From Sulfurimonas sp. (GTDB lineage: Bacteria; Campylobacterota; Campylobacteria; Campylobacterales; Sulfurimonadaceae): DNA of 54,273 nt. Positions 35,005-43,317 of this stretch are shown piece after piece (within the stretch, counting starts at the first letter, position 1; each line of letters starts with the position of its first letter). The notes beneath the pieces are model-generated. The model had not been told where the DNA came from. It made no database searches and saw nothing but the letters and a program-made list of their open reading frames with translations. Position numbers and translations under genes: made by a program. The DNA is taken from contig JAKISR010000007.1 in NCBI GenBank assembly GCA_021648465.1, positions 1 through 54,273 of the forward strand, given 5' to 3'.

Positions 35005-35706
35005 ACATTCAGTAATTGTTTTTTCTTCTCTTGATATATAATCATATCCATTGTAGATAGTATATGAACCATAAAGTATAACAGCAAAAGAGGATAAACT
35101 CATCATCATATTTCTAAAACTTGTTGCTGTTGAGAGTGAAGCTAAAAAACCAAGAGAAAACATTGCAGGAATTGTACTAAGACCGAAAATAGCCATAACT
35201 AAAGCACCATAAAGTGGGCTTGCTGTACTTGCAGCTGTTATTGCAAAGAAATAAACAAAACCACATGGTAAAAGACCATTTAACATCCCAAGAGTGAAAA
35301 AACTAAGGTTTGATTTAGAATTTAATATCTTTCTAAATGCATTTTTATAAATTGAAGATGATGAAAAAGAATGTTCTACTAATGTCAAAAATTTTATCTT
35401 TCCCATAAGTGAGAGTCCAGCTAAAACCATTGCTATTCCAGCTACCACAAGAAGCGTTCCATTTGCATTATTACTAAAAGTGACAACCCCACCTATGGCT
35501 CCAAATATTGCACCAAGAGTTGTATAAGTAAAAACTCTACCAAAAGAGTACATTAGATGTGCTGTAGTTTTAGAAACCTTAGAACTCTCAGGTTGAATTT
35601 TTATATTAGAGTATGCTAAAACAATTCCACCACACATCCCTATACAATGACCAAAAGAGCCCAAAAATGCAATGCTAATTATAGTTATAATATTTACTGT
35701 TTCCAT
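34993..35706 (-). CDS. SafE/DsbD_2-type membrane protein
   Basis: A 237-residue six-helix membrane protein annotated in databases as sulfite exporter TauE/SafE family. The GHCIGMCGGIVLAYS segment (residues 20-34) and NGLLPCGFVYFFA are the signatures, the same ones found in the DsbD-type transmembrane family. In many proteobacteria such genes sit in cbb3 oxidase assembly clusters and the CxxxC-type motif suggests copper or thiol chemistry. It follows the NosL-like gene by nine bases, which also points to copper handling; this is an inference, and true sulfite export is unproven. Confidence 0.8.
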   Translation of the reverse strand: METVNIITIISIAFLGSFGHCIGMCGGIVLAYSNIKIQPESSKVSKTTAHLMYSFGRVFTYTTLGAIFGAIGGVVTFSNNANGTLLVVAGIAMVLAGLSLMGKIKFLTLVEHSFSSSSIYKNAFRKILNSKSNLSFFTLGMLNGLLPCGFVYFFAITAASTASPLYGALVMAIFGLSTIPAMFSLGFLASLSTATSFRNMMMSLSSFAVILYGSYTIYNGYDYISREEKTITECHTE

Positions 35707-35715
35707 ATAATAAAA

Positions 35716-36219
35716 TTAAATTCCTAAAAGTTGTTTTTTTATAAGTGGATTTTTTAGAGTTTCGCCTCTTAACATTTTTAATCGCATTGTATCAAAATTT
35801 ATGTATGAGTCTTTTTTATTTTCATAAGCTCCAAATCCATAACCCATCGCTGTTTTATCAGTAAGTGAGTAAAAAGCATCTCTTGCATCTATATACTTTT
35901 TAGTATCTCTGCTCATTACCCATATAACTGCACTATCTTTAAATTCTTTATCTTCAAGCCATTTAATTAATCCACCATGATCATGAAAAAACCAACTTTT
36001 TCCATTTTTCGTTATCACTTGAGATATATCTGTTAAGTCATTAATGACCATCCCACAATCACTATCTTGAAATTTCCCTAGCTCTACATTTATAGGTATT
36101 TGATCTATATTTCCTTTACTCACTACTATCATTTTTTTACTTGATGCAAGAGATAAAAAGATTCCTACTATAACTATTACAATACTTACAACAACTAAAA
36201 AAGGGGCTATTTTTTTCAT
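35716..36219 (-). CDS. NosL-like membrane-anchored protein
   Basis: I place the start at the ATG at 36219 (167 residues), giving MKKIAPFLVVVSIVIVIVGIFL, one N-terminal membrane anchor. An in-frame ATG at 36237 is possible but has no ribosome site; GGAG lies between the two. The rest resembles NosL: DSDCGMVINDLTD (the CxMxI-like copper-binding segment), SWFFHDHGGLIKWL, and the conserved KYIDARDAFY and MGYGFGAYE. NosL delivers Cu(I) to nitrous oxide reductase, but no nos gene is here. The pairing with the SafE-like gene suggests a copper delivery role, perhaps for an oxidase. Confidence 0.72.
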   Translation of the reverse strand: MKKIAPFLVVVSIVIVIVGIFLSLASSKKMIVVSKGNIDQIPINVELGKFQDSDCGMVINDLTDISQVITKNGKSWFFHDHGGLIKWLEDKEFKDSAVIWVMSRDTKKYIDARDAFYSLTDKTAMGYGFGAYENKKDSYINFDTMRLKMLRGETLKNPLIKKQLLGI

Positions 36220-36352
36220 TATTACTAAAAACTCCATATTATTTGAAAAATCAAAGATATTATAAAATTTAATTTGATTTAATAGTTTTTATCTAATATT
36301 AAAACTATGTTTATCATCATCTTATAATAACTTTGTTACATTTATGTTAAAA

Positions 36353-36853
36353 CTATCTTCGTTTGTTACCCTTACCTAAATCATCATAAATCATAAATGT
36401 AGCTAAATCATCTTTTATCTCATCACTTAAAGAATCCCAAAGTTCTTGTTTTTTAGCAAATCTTTTTAAATCTTCTTTTTTACTTCTTTTTAAATCTCTA
36501 ATAAGATAATGGTAACGAACTATCTTTTTTGTATACTCACTTATAAATGACCAATTTTTAATTATTTGATAACTTTTTTCCTCGTGGTCTGTAAAGCTGT
36601 ATTCACCATATTTAATATCTTCACTATCATACTTATAAGCAGTAAATGGTTTGCCAATATCATGTAATAAAGCAGCCGCAAAAAACTTTAATTCTCTAGC
36701 TTTTATAATATTAAATGTAACTCGTAAGGTATGAATAAATACTCCATGCTGGTGCCATTTATTTTGTATAAAAAATAAAGATTCTAAAAATGCAATAGAA
36801 TAAAATTTATTATTTATACCCTTCAAAAATTCTCTTTTACCATAGGATGACAT
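36353..36853 (-). CDS. HD domain phosphohydrolase-like protein
   Basis: A 166-residue HD-domain protein. The metal-binding pattern is visible as the histidine in QHGVFIHTLRVT, the HD pair in AALLHDIGKPF, and the histidines in FTDHEEKS and YHYLI. Related domains occur at the end of CCA-adding enzymes and in stand-alone nucleotidases; the substrate is unknown. Its first 31 bases overlap the end of the Xer recombinase gene in another frame, so the two are translationally coupled. Confidence 0.8.
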   Translation of the reverse strand: MSSYGKREFLKGINNKFYSIAFLESLFFIQNKWHQHGVFIHTLRVTFNIIKARELKFFAAALLHDIGKPFTAYKYDSEDIKYGEYSFTDHEEKSYQIIKNWSFISEYTKKIVRYHYLIRDLKRSKKEDLKRFAKKQELWDSLSDEIKDDLATFMIYDDLGKGNKRR

Positions 36854-37650
36854 ACCTGAACTGTTTCTTTTAAATCCTGTTTTTGAATATGTGTATATAT
36901 CTGTGTTGTCAAAAGTGAGGCATGACCAAGAAGTTCTTGAACAACTCTTAAGTCTGCTCCTCCACTAATCAGAGCAGTTGCATATGAATGACGCAGTACA
37001 TGTGGAGATACACCTAAATATTTTTGAGTTATTTTGTAAGCTGATATTCTACTTAGATTATCGCCTTTATAATTACACCAAACAAACTCTTTTTGACTTT
37101 TAATTTCATCTAAATAGCTGTCTATTGCTTCTTTTGCAATACTAGCAATTGGAACGATTCTTTCTTTTTCACCTTTTGCATGTCTTATCTTTAACCAATT
37201 ATCTTCTATATCTTCTTTTTTTAGTGCTAAACACTCACTTATTCTAGTTCCTGTTGCATATAAAAAAAGTATAAGAGCATAATCACGAAGCCCAATTAAT
37301 GTTGTTTTATCTATAAGAAGTAAAGAGTTTTGTATCTTTTCGTATGAAAGAAATTTTGGTAATAATTTTGGAATTTTTGCAAGTTTAAGTTTTGATTTTT
37401 TTTCTAAAAACTGGCTCTTGTAACAAAAATCAAAAAAGGAATTAACTGAAGATAGTTTTCTATTTAAAGTTCTTTTATTATTGTAATTACTTAAACCTTT
37501 TAATAAAGTTTTTGAATTTAGTTGTATAAGAGGCTTCTTTAAAGTTTTTTCTAGAGAACCTAAATCACTGCTATAAGCTTGTATGCTTTTTTTACTAAGA
37601 GCTTTTATAACAGTTATATACTCTAAAAAAGCTTCTAACTCTTTTGACAT
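36823..37650 (-). CDS. xerH: Xer-type tyrosine recombinase
   Basis: A 275-residue site-specific recombinase with all catalytic residues in place: Arg136 (ATGTRISE), Lys159 (HAKGEKERIVP), His217 and Arg220 (HVLRH), His243 (LLGHAS) and the nucleophile Tyr252 (TQIYTH). The N-terminal SAM-like core-binding domain covers about 1-95. It probably resolves chromosome dimers at dif; Campylobacterota often use a single Xer (XerH) for this. It is shorter than the XerH of Campylobacter and Helicobacter as I remember (about 355), so it may instead be a XerC/D-like form. I did not locate a dif site. It begins four bases after the BamB-like gene. Confidence 0.86.
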   Translation of the reverse strand: MSKELEAFLEYITVIKALSKKSIQAYSSDLGSLEKTLKKPLIQLNSKTLLKGLSNYNNKRTLNRKLSSVNSFFDFCYKSQFLEKKSKLKLAKIPKLLPKFLSYEKIQNSLLLIDKTTLIGLRDYALILFLYATGTRISECLALKKEDIEDNWLKIRHAKGEKERIVPIASIAKEAIDSYLDEIKSQKEFVWCNYKGDNLSRISAYKITQKYLGVSPHVLRHSYATALISGGADLRVVQELLGHASLLTTQIYTHIQKQDLKETVQVCHPMVKENF

Positions 37651-37654
37651 TTTA

Positions 37655-38650
37655 CTACTTTACCGAAATATACTCATCATTTATATAGAAAATCTTATCA
37701 TCTATAAATACATAACCATCATCTACATCAACATCATAAATACTATATTTTGATAAGTTTTTTGAAGCCTCTATAAGATAGCCCTCTTTTTCTAAAAGAT
37801 AAAGCTTATCATTGTTAATTATCATTCCCAAAAAGTGAGCAAAAGGAAATTTTATTTTTGCATTTTGCTGAAGATCTGGTGTTAAAGATATAACTTCGCC
37901 CTGTTTGGTAGCTATAAAAATATTTTCGCCATCACTAATTATATTTCTTATATCGTAGTTTTCTCTTATCTCTTTTTGAGCTAAAGAGAGTATTTTATTT
38001 CCTGTTGCGGCAATCACTTTAGAGTCAATCAAATCAAAGTATATGATATTATTAAAATATTCTTGGGAACTAACTATAACAGTTCTTAATTTCTTTTTTA
38101 TTTTAGTGTTTATTACAACTATTTTTCCATCTAGTGTTGAAAATAAAACAACATCATCCCTAAAATAAGGCTTTACCATCTTTGAATCAACAACAACTGG
38201 CGCTTCACCCTGTTCTTTTAAAAGAAGTTCTTTATTTGCGATTGAGTAAAGAGCCATCTCATTATTTGTAAAAAGAACAGCTAAAATATCATTTTTAATA
38301 CCTGCTGTAGCAATAGTTCTCTTCAGTTTAAACTTTTCAACCATTGTTTTATCTTCAGCAAATGTTAGTGTTAAATCACCATTAATATTTGCACTAATAA
38401 TCCATCCATCACTATAACCTAAAAGCTTATAATTCTCTGGTATCTGTATATCTAACACCTTACTTAATGCTAATACCTTTCTATCTTCAACCAATGCAGC
38501 CTCTGGTGCTATATTTTTAATATCAACTTTACTATTTCCTGCTTTTTTCCAATCATCAACTACATGGTTAGGTTCAAATACTTCTTTTGAACTACAAGCA
38601 TTAAACACTATCACTATAAATACTATTGTAATTACATATAATTTTTTCAA
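37655..38650 (-). CDS. BamB-like beta-propeller lipoprotein
   Basis: A 331-residue lipoprotein: MKKLYVITIVFIVIVFNAC gives a lipobox FNAC ending at Cys19. The mature part is rich in short beta strands in repeated pattern (for example DGWIISANINGDLTLTF, DDVVLFSTLDGKIVVINTK, GENIFIATKQGEVISL), as in PQQ-like propellers such as BamB. The upstream gene is a YfgM-like single-helix protein; the yfgM-bamB order is also seen in E. coli, which supports the call. It would then help assemble outer-membrane proteins. The gap to the upstream gene is four bases. Sequence similarity to BamB is weak by eye. Confidence 0.68.
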   Translation of the reverse strand: MKKLYVITIVFIVIVFNACSSKEVFEPNHVVDDWKKAGNSKVDIKNIAPEAALVEDRKVLALSKVLDIQIPENYKLLGYSDGWIISANINGDLTLTFAEDKTMVEKFKLKRTIATAGIKNDILAVLFTNNEMALYSIANKELLLKEQGEAPVVVDSKMVKPYFRDDVVLFSTLDGKIVVINTKIKKKLRTVIVSSQEYFNNIIYFDLIDSKVIAATGNKILSLAQKEIRENYDIRNIISDGENIFIATKQGEVISLTPDLQQNAKIKFPFAHFLGMIINNDKLYLLEKEGYLIEASKNLSKYSIYDVDVDDGYVFIDDKIFYINDEYISVK

Positions 38651-38654
38651 AATT

Positions 38655-39242
38655 TTACTTTATTCCATAATGAAGAAGAGTTTGAACCAACTTATATAGT
38701 GAAGAATTTTGAGATACTTTTAAGAGTTTATTGTGAGCTTCTTCTATCTTATTTTCTTCAAACAATAAAACTGCACTTTGAACAAGAGCTAAATCTCTAT
38801 ATATTGCATCTTGTGAAGAAGCATAATCATCAAGTGAGGAAGCATCTGTAGCAAGTTCATACTTTGCTAAATCATCTATAATAAGTGTTTTTGTGTTTTT
38901 TAGTTTTTTAATTGCTTCTAAATCTTTATTTGCCACAGCTTGTGAAAACATCCAAACATCATAAAGTTCTTGGCTTGAAATTTTTAGCTCACTTAAAGCA
39001 TTTGTGTCATTTGCATTTTTACTAAGTTTATTAAGAGCAGTATTAGCTGCAAAAATTTTATTATTTAAATTAGCTTCATACGCAAGGTTTCCAGCTACAA
39101 AAACTACAATTGCAACAACTGAAGCTATCATCACCTTTTTATATTTTTTTACAAACCTTTCTGTCATAACCGCTTTTTCAAAAAACTTTTCTTCGGAGTT
39201 TAACTCCTCTTTAACCATTCTGATATTATCTTTTAAACTCAA
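38655..39242 (-). CDS. YfgM-like inner-membrane tetratricopeptide protein
   Basis: A 195-residue protein: a short cytoplasmic start, one membrane helix (KVMIASVVAIVVFVAGNLAY, about residues 35-54), then a helical domain with TPR-like repeats (LVQSAVLLFEENKIEEAHNKLL). The start is a TTG at 39242, supported by AAGGA six bases upstream; the next in-frame ATG has no site. The topology and the following BamB-like gene match YfgM of E. coli, a periplasmic chaperone-network component. It is divergent from gatC, with a shared 125-base promoter region. Confidence 0.68.
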   Translation of the reverse strand: MSLKDNIRMVKEELNSEEKFFEKAVMTERFVKKYKKVMIASVVAIVVFVAGNLAYEANLNNKIFAANTALNKLSKNANDTNALSELKISSQELYDVWMFSQAVANKDLEAIKKLKNTKTLIIDDLAKYELATDASSLDDYASSQDAIYRDLALVQSAVLLFEENKIEEAHNKLLKVSQNSSLYKLVQTLLHYGIK

Positions 39243-39334
39243 AAATATTCCTTTATTTTATACAATAACTAAAAATTACAAAATAATATCGCATAGTTTG
39301 TTAAAGTTTCATCAAATTGATATTATTTTTTTGT

Positions 39335-39340
39335 TACAAT
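39335..39340 (+). promoter_or_regulatory. -10 box for gatC
   Basis: TACAAT, preceded by a T-rich tract, 28 bases before the gatC ATG. AAGGTGGGGA before the ATG is the ribosome site. Confidence 0.5.
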
Positions 39341-39367
39341 CATACATAAAATATTTAAAGGTGGGGA

Positions 39368-39658
39368 ATGCAAGTAGATAACGCACTATTAACAAAATTA
39401 GAAAAATTATCATTTTTGAAAGTTTCAGATGATAAAAGAGAAGAGATTATAGAACAATTATCTCAAATAGTTAATTTTGTTGATAATTTAAGTGACTTAG
39501 ATACACAAGGTGTTGATGATAATTTTGCAATGAATGATAAATCAACTTTTACAAGAGAAGATAAACCAAAATGCAATACAACAATTAATGATGATATTCT
39601 TAAAAATGCACCTCAAAGTGGTGATCATTTCTTTATAGTCCCTAAAATAATAGAATAA
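39368..39658 (+). CDS. gatC: aspartyl/glutamyl-tRNA amidotransferase subunit C
   Basis: The 96-residue small subunit of GatCAB, which converts Glu-tRNA(Gln) and/or Asp-tRNA(Asn) to the amide forms. Recognisable segments are LLTKLEKLSFLKVSDDKREEIIEQLSQIVNFVDNLSDLDT and the C-terminal FFIVPKIIE. gatA and gatB are not in the window; dispersal of gat genes is common. It is the first gene of a unit with the pilT-like gene, 36 bases downstream. Confidence 0.94.
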   Translation: MQVDNALLTKLEKLSFLKVSDDKREEIIEQLSQIVNFVDNLSDLDTQGVDDNFAMNDKSTFTREDKPKCNTTINDDILKNAPQSGDHFFIVPKIIE

Positions 39659-39694
39659 AATCAAAATTATAATTAATTAAATTAAGGTATTATT

Positions 39695-40780
39695 ATGAGT
39701 ACAGATCAAACAAAAAAAACCATTGACATTAAAAAACTACTTAAGAGTGTTTTACACTTTGATTCTTCAGATCTTCATTTAGTTCCAGGAAGTGAGCCAC
39801 AAATTAGGATTGATAAAGAGTTAAAACCTTTAAATCTACCTATTTTAGATGCTAAAGAGATTGAATCTATGGCGTATGCTCTTATAGAAGATAAACAAAA
39901 GAAAATTTTTGAAGAACAGAATGAACTAGATTTTTCATTCGAACTTGCTGGTATAGGTCGTTTTCGTGCCAATTACTATCGTACTATTACTGGTATTGGC
40001 TGTGCTTTTCGTATGATTCCTATAAAAATACCTTCACTTGATGAATATAATAATAATCCTATTTTTAAAGAGCTTGTTAAAAAAGAGAAAGGTCTGATTT
40101 TAGTAACTGGACCAACAGGTAGTGGTAAATCAACAACTCTTGCTTCTATGCTTAATGAAATTAATTTAACTGAGAGAAGACATATTATCACTGTTGAAGA
40201 CCCAGTTGAGTTTGTGCATCCAAATATTAAATCTCTATTTTCACAAAGAGATGTAGGGGAAAATACAGCATCATTTTCTGCTGCACTTAAATATGCACTA
40301 AGACAAGATCCTGATGTAATATTAATTGGGGAAATGAGAGATAAAGAAACTATTTCAGCCGCACTAACAGCTGCTGAAACAGGTCATCTTGTTTTTGGAA
40401 CACTCCATACAAACTCTGCGCCTGGTACTATTAATCGTATTATAGATGTTTTTGATGCAGGGGAACAACCACAAGTTAGAGCTCAACTTTCATCCTCTTT
40501 AGTTGCCGTTATTTCACAGTCACTTATCCCTAGAATAGGTGGTGGTAAAGTTGCTACTCAAGAGGTTTTAATAACAAACCCAGCTGTTCAAAATCTAATC
40601 AGAGAAGATAAAGTTCACCAGATATACTCTCAAATGCAATTGAATCAAAATGAAACAAATATGACTACACAAACTGATGAATTAGTTGAATTGTTGATGA
40701 AAAAAATTATTTCAAAAGAGAATGCTGTTAAAAACTCAAATAGACCTGAAGAATTTTTAAGAATTGTAGATGAACTTTAA
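39695..40780 (+). CDS. pilT: PilT-like type IV pilus retraction ATPase
   Basis: A 361-residue GSPII/PilT ATPase. Features: DSSDLHLVPGSEPQIRID (N-terminal PAS-like domain), Walker A TGPTGSGKST near residue 137, the Asp box VEDPVEF, Walker B DPDVILIGEMRD and the His box TGHLVFGTLHTNSA. The PilT-type NLIREDKVHQIYSQM segment replaces the AIRNLIRE motif of retraction ATPases. It should power pilus retraction or DNA uptake. No pilin or assembly genes are adjacent, as is often the case for pilT. The ribosome site AAGG lies near 39684. Confidence 0.9.
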   Translation: MSTDQTKKTIDIKKLLKSVLHFDSSDLHLVPGSEPQIRIDKELKPLNLPILDAKEIESMAYALIEDKQKKIFEEQNELDFSFELAGIGRFRANYYRTITGIGCAFRMIPIKIPSLDEYNNNPIFKELVKKEKGLILVTGPTGSGKSTTLASMLNEINLTERRHIITVEDPVEFVHPNIKSLFSQRDVGENTASFSAALKYALRQDPDVILIGEMRDKETISAALTAAETGHLVFGTLHTNSAPGTINRIIDVFDAGEQPQVRAQLSSSLVAVISQSLIPRIGGGKVATQEVLITNPAVQNLIREDKVHQIYSQMQLNQNETNMTTQTDELVELLMKKIISKENAVKNSNRPEEFLRIVDEL

Positions 40781-41102
40781 TAGAACTCTCTGAATAATCA
40801 ACCAAACCAAACCAACAATTAGCTAAAATAGATATACCTATAAGACAAGTTTAAGAAACAAATATTCTACTAAGTTTTTTTGATTATGTCGTAAAATACC
40901 AAAACGGTAAGAAAAGTATGAAGTTTCCAAGTGAGATAACAAGATGCCCTTTTAAGATAAAAATTTCTTACCGATTCAAATACCTATTGTTTTTTTAACT
41001 CTTTATATTTGATTAAGCTCTTGTGTTAATACTTTTTAAGGTTTACACAGTTTATTTTGCACTTTTATATTTTAAGGGCACCTCTAAATATATTTAAAAA
41101 AA
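40781..41102. other. gene-free stretch with nested inverted repeats, probable mobile-element relic
   Basis: 322 bases with no credible gene. A 10-base perfect inverted repeat CGGTAAGAAA/TTTCTTACCG lies at 40905-40914 and 40964-40973. TGCCCTT at 40944-40950 faces AAGGGCA at 41084-41090 with A/T-rich similarity beyond, which could be the terminal repeats of a small decayed element of about 155 bases. A startless plus-strand frame from 40855 to 40998 (segment SFFDYVVKYQNGKKSMKF) looks like a broken gene piece. The region also holds copy 2 of the 18-base repeat. Confidence 0.45.
41041..41058. repeat. 18-base repeat (copy 2)
   Basis: Identical to 28456-28473 at the right border of the defence operon. 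It sits inside the probable relic element between pilT and the midA-like gene. Confidence 0.45.
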
Positions 41103-42122
41103 TTATTCTTTTCTAAAGCGTATCATTTTAAATCTTTCGCCAAAATAATCTGGCATTATTAGTATTTTTACTTTTTCTAACTCTTGTTTATAAATCTTTT
41201 CTTCAACATTTTCTTTTAGTATTTCTAATAATTCTAAAATTCCCATATTAACAAGTGCTACCATCTGAGCTTTAAATTCAATAAACTTAACTCCTGCATC
41301 ATTATAAGCATCTTTTATATGCTCAAATGTTACATCATATGTAATATCAGATTTTGCAAAAAATTCTTCTCTTTTAATATTTTCATCTTCATTTTTTGTA
41401 AGAAAAAATGGAATAACTTTATGTTTTGTGTAAATTCTAAGCGAAAAGTCAGGACGAGCCGCCATCTCTCCATAATCAAAACTTATAAATTCAAACTTTT
41501 TACATGAGTTAGCCATCTCTTTTGCAAATGCTTCATAACCAATAGCTATTTCACCTCTATCTTTATTATATTTATCAGCCTTAGACTTTACCCACTCATT
41601 GTCAACATCAAACTCTACATTGTGAGCTTCAACTCTTGCTGTTTTACCTTTGTAGTAAAGCTCACAAGGAAATGCATCAAATATCTCATTTGCAATAAAA
41701 AAAGCATTGTCACACTTTAATTCACTTAAAGATTTATAGTGAGTTAGTGAAATTGCATCACCAAAAGACTCATTAAGATAATTTTTTTGGAATTTTTGTA
41801 AATCATCAAATTTTTCAATAATTACAAATTTAAAAGTTTTTAATAATTCTGGTTTTAGTGTATAGATAAACTCTATCATATCAGCTAAGAAGTAACCATG
41901 ATGAGTACCTATCTCACAAATAGTGGCACCTTTAGATAAAAAGCCATCGTCCACCAAAGAGATGATATGTTTAGCAATAGTTCCACCAAAAAATTTACTA
42001 CTACTTACTGCTGTATAAAAATCTCCACCTTTTCCTATATCTTTGTATGTTGCGTAGTAACCATCAGCTCCATAGAGCCATTCACTCATATACTCACTAA
42101 ACTTCACTTTTATACATCTCAT
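41103..42122 (-). CDS. MidA/NDUFAF7-type SAM-dependent methyltransferase
   Basis: A 339-residue protein of the MidA family (COG1565), arginine methyltransferases that in mitochondria assist complex I assembly. GKGGDFYTAVSSSKFFGGTIA near residue 31 and ATICEIGTHHGYFLADMIEF (the SAM-binding glycine loop, with the usual GxGxG altered to GTHHG) are the signatures, with FFIANEIFDAFPCELYY further on. The N-terminus overlaps the end of the TolC-like gene by 26 bases; the ATG at 42122 has no clear ribosome site, so an internal start (a GTG five codons in, or the ATG of MSEWLYG) is possible. It is the last gene of the argD unit. Confidence 0.83.
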   Translation of the reverse strand: MRCIKVKFSEYMSEWLYGADGYYATYKDIGKGGDFYTAVSSSKFFGGTIAKHIISLVDDGFLSKGATICEIGTHHGYFLADMIEFIYTLKPELLKTFKFVIIEKFDDLQKFQKNYLNESFGDAISLTHYKSLSELKCDNAFFIANEIFDAFPCELYYKGKTARVEAHNVEFDVDNEWVKSKADKYNKDRGEIAIGYEAFAKEMANSCKKFEFISFDYGEMAARPDFSLRIYTKHKVIPFFLTKNEDENIKREEFFAKSDITYDVTFEHIKDAYNDAGVKFIEFKAQMVALVNMGILELLEILKENVEEKIYKQELEKVKILIMPDYFGERFKMIRFRKE

Positions 42123-43317
42123 AAAGGTTTAACAATTCTAATTGTTTATCTATTTCAAATATTTCTATATCATTTTTTTGTATATATACTGAATTTTGTA
42201 ATAGTTTAACATCATGCTTTGTTTTATATCCAGCACTAAAAAGTTCTTTTGTATCTTCTAGTAGTTTTTCATAGATATCTCTATTTTCAACACTAAGTTT
42301 CTTTTTTTTATCAATATTTTCTATATTTTGCATCACTTGCTCAAAGATTGCTTTTAGTTCTCTTTTCTTGTCTTGAACTACAAGTTTTGATTTTAAATAG
42401 TCAACTTTTGATGATTCTATATCTGAAAAAGTATTTATATTTAATGGAAGTGATATTCTAAAACCATAACTATAAAAATCTGTATTAATTGTACTACTAA
42501 CTCCACCAGGAATAAACTGCTGATTTTTGCTCTCTTGCCAATTATAACCAGCTATCAAACTCAAACTTGGAAGATATTTTGCAACAATTACATCTTTATA
42601 ATATCTATTTTTATCTATCTCACTTTGAGATTTATTTAAAACTATATTATGGTTTAGAAATTCACCTTGTGTAATTAATTTAAGCTTTGGAATAAAAGCA
42701 TTTGCATAACTTATGTCACTTATTGCTTGAAATTTTGATATTAACCTTTCTTTATTTGTCTCAATGTCATAAAGTGCTTGTATAACAATATTTCTCTCAA
42801 TTATTGCATTGTCCAAATAACCAGAATCTAGCTGACCATTTAAGTAATCCTCTTTTTTTTGAGCAAGATTTATTTCTGAATTTTTAATCTGAAGATTTTG
42901 TTTTATAATTTTAAGATCCATTTGCTTTATTTGCATTAAAAGAGAAATAGCATCTTTAACTAATTTTCTTTTTATAATATTAGTAGAATAATCAGAATAA
43001 ATTTTAGAAGCTTCAGCAAATTTTATAGCATAATAAATCCCCCCACTTTTAAAAATTGGTTGATCAATATCAACTCCGTAACTAATTTTAGTTTGTTTAT
43101 TATCATATGGATTGCTCTTTGAATAATTATATTTTAAATTAATAGGCGATATCCAAGATTTACCAAGCTTAGAACTCTCTACCTCATTTTTTTTATAATC
43201 ATAATTAAATTGCTCTATTTTATTATCAGATATATACTTTTCAAGATTTTCATCATCTCCTAAAAGTAAAGAATTAAATAGAAGAAACAGCAATATACAA
43301 AGATTTAAAACCTTCAT
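42097..43317 (-). CDS. TolC-family outer-membrane efflux protein
   Basis: A 406-residue exported protein (signal peptide MKVLNLCILLFLLFNSLLLG) made mostly of long amphipathic helices with two repeats, as in TolC trimers. Typical segments are SYGVDIDQPIFKSGGIYYAIKFAE and SYGFRISLPLNINTFSDIESSKVDYL. I use the ATG at 43317, since GAGGAAA is five bases upstream; a TTG directly before it is in frame. It starts inside the end of argD (44-base overlap) and overlaps the midA-like gene, so all three are one unit. An HlyD-like gene lies 3.3 kb upstream on the same strand; a joint pump is possible, but no pump protein is near. Confidence 0.85.
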   Translation of the reverse strand: MKVLNLCILLFLLFNSLLLGDDENLEKYISDNKIEQFNYDYKKNEVESSKLGKSWISPINLKYNYSKSNPYDNKQTKISYGVDIDQPIFKSGGIYYAIKFAEASKIYSDYSTNIIKRKLVKDAISLLMQIKQMDLKIIKQNLQIKNSEINLAQKKEDYLNGQLDSGYLDNAIIERNIVIQALYDIETNKERLISKFQAISDISYANAFIPKLKLITQGEFLNHNIVLNKSQSEIDKNRYYKDVIVAKYLPSLSLIAGYNWQESKNQQFIPGGVSSTINTDFYSYGFRISLPLNINTFSDIESSKVDYLKSKLVVQDKKRELKAIFEQVMQNIENIDKKKKLSVENRDIYEKLLEDTKELFSAGYKTKHDVKLLQNSVYIQKNDIEIFEIDKQLELLNLYEMYKSEV

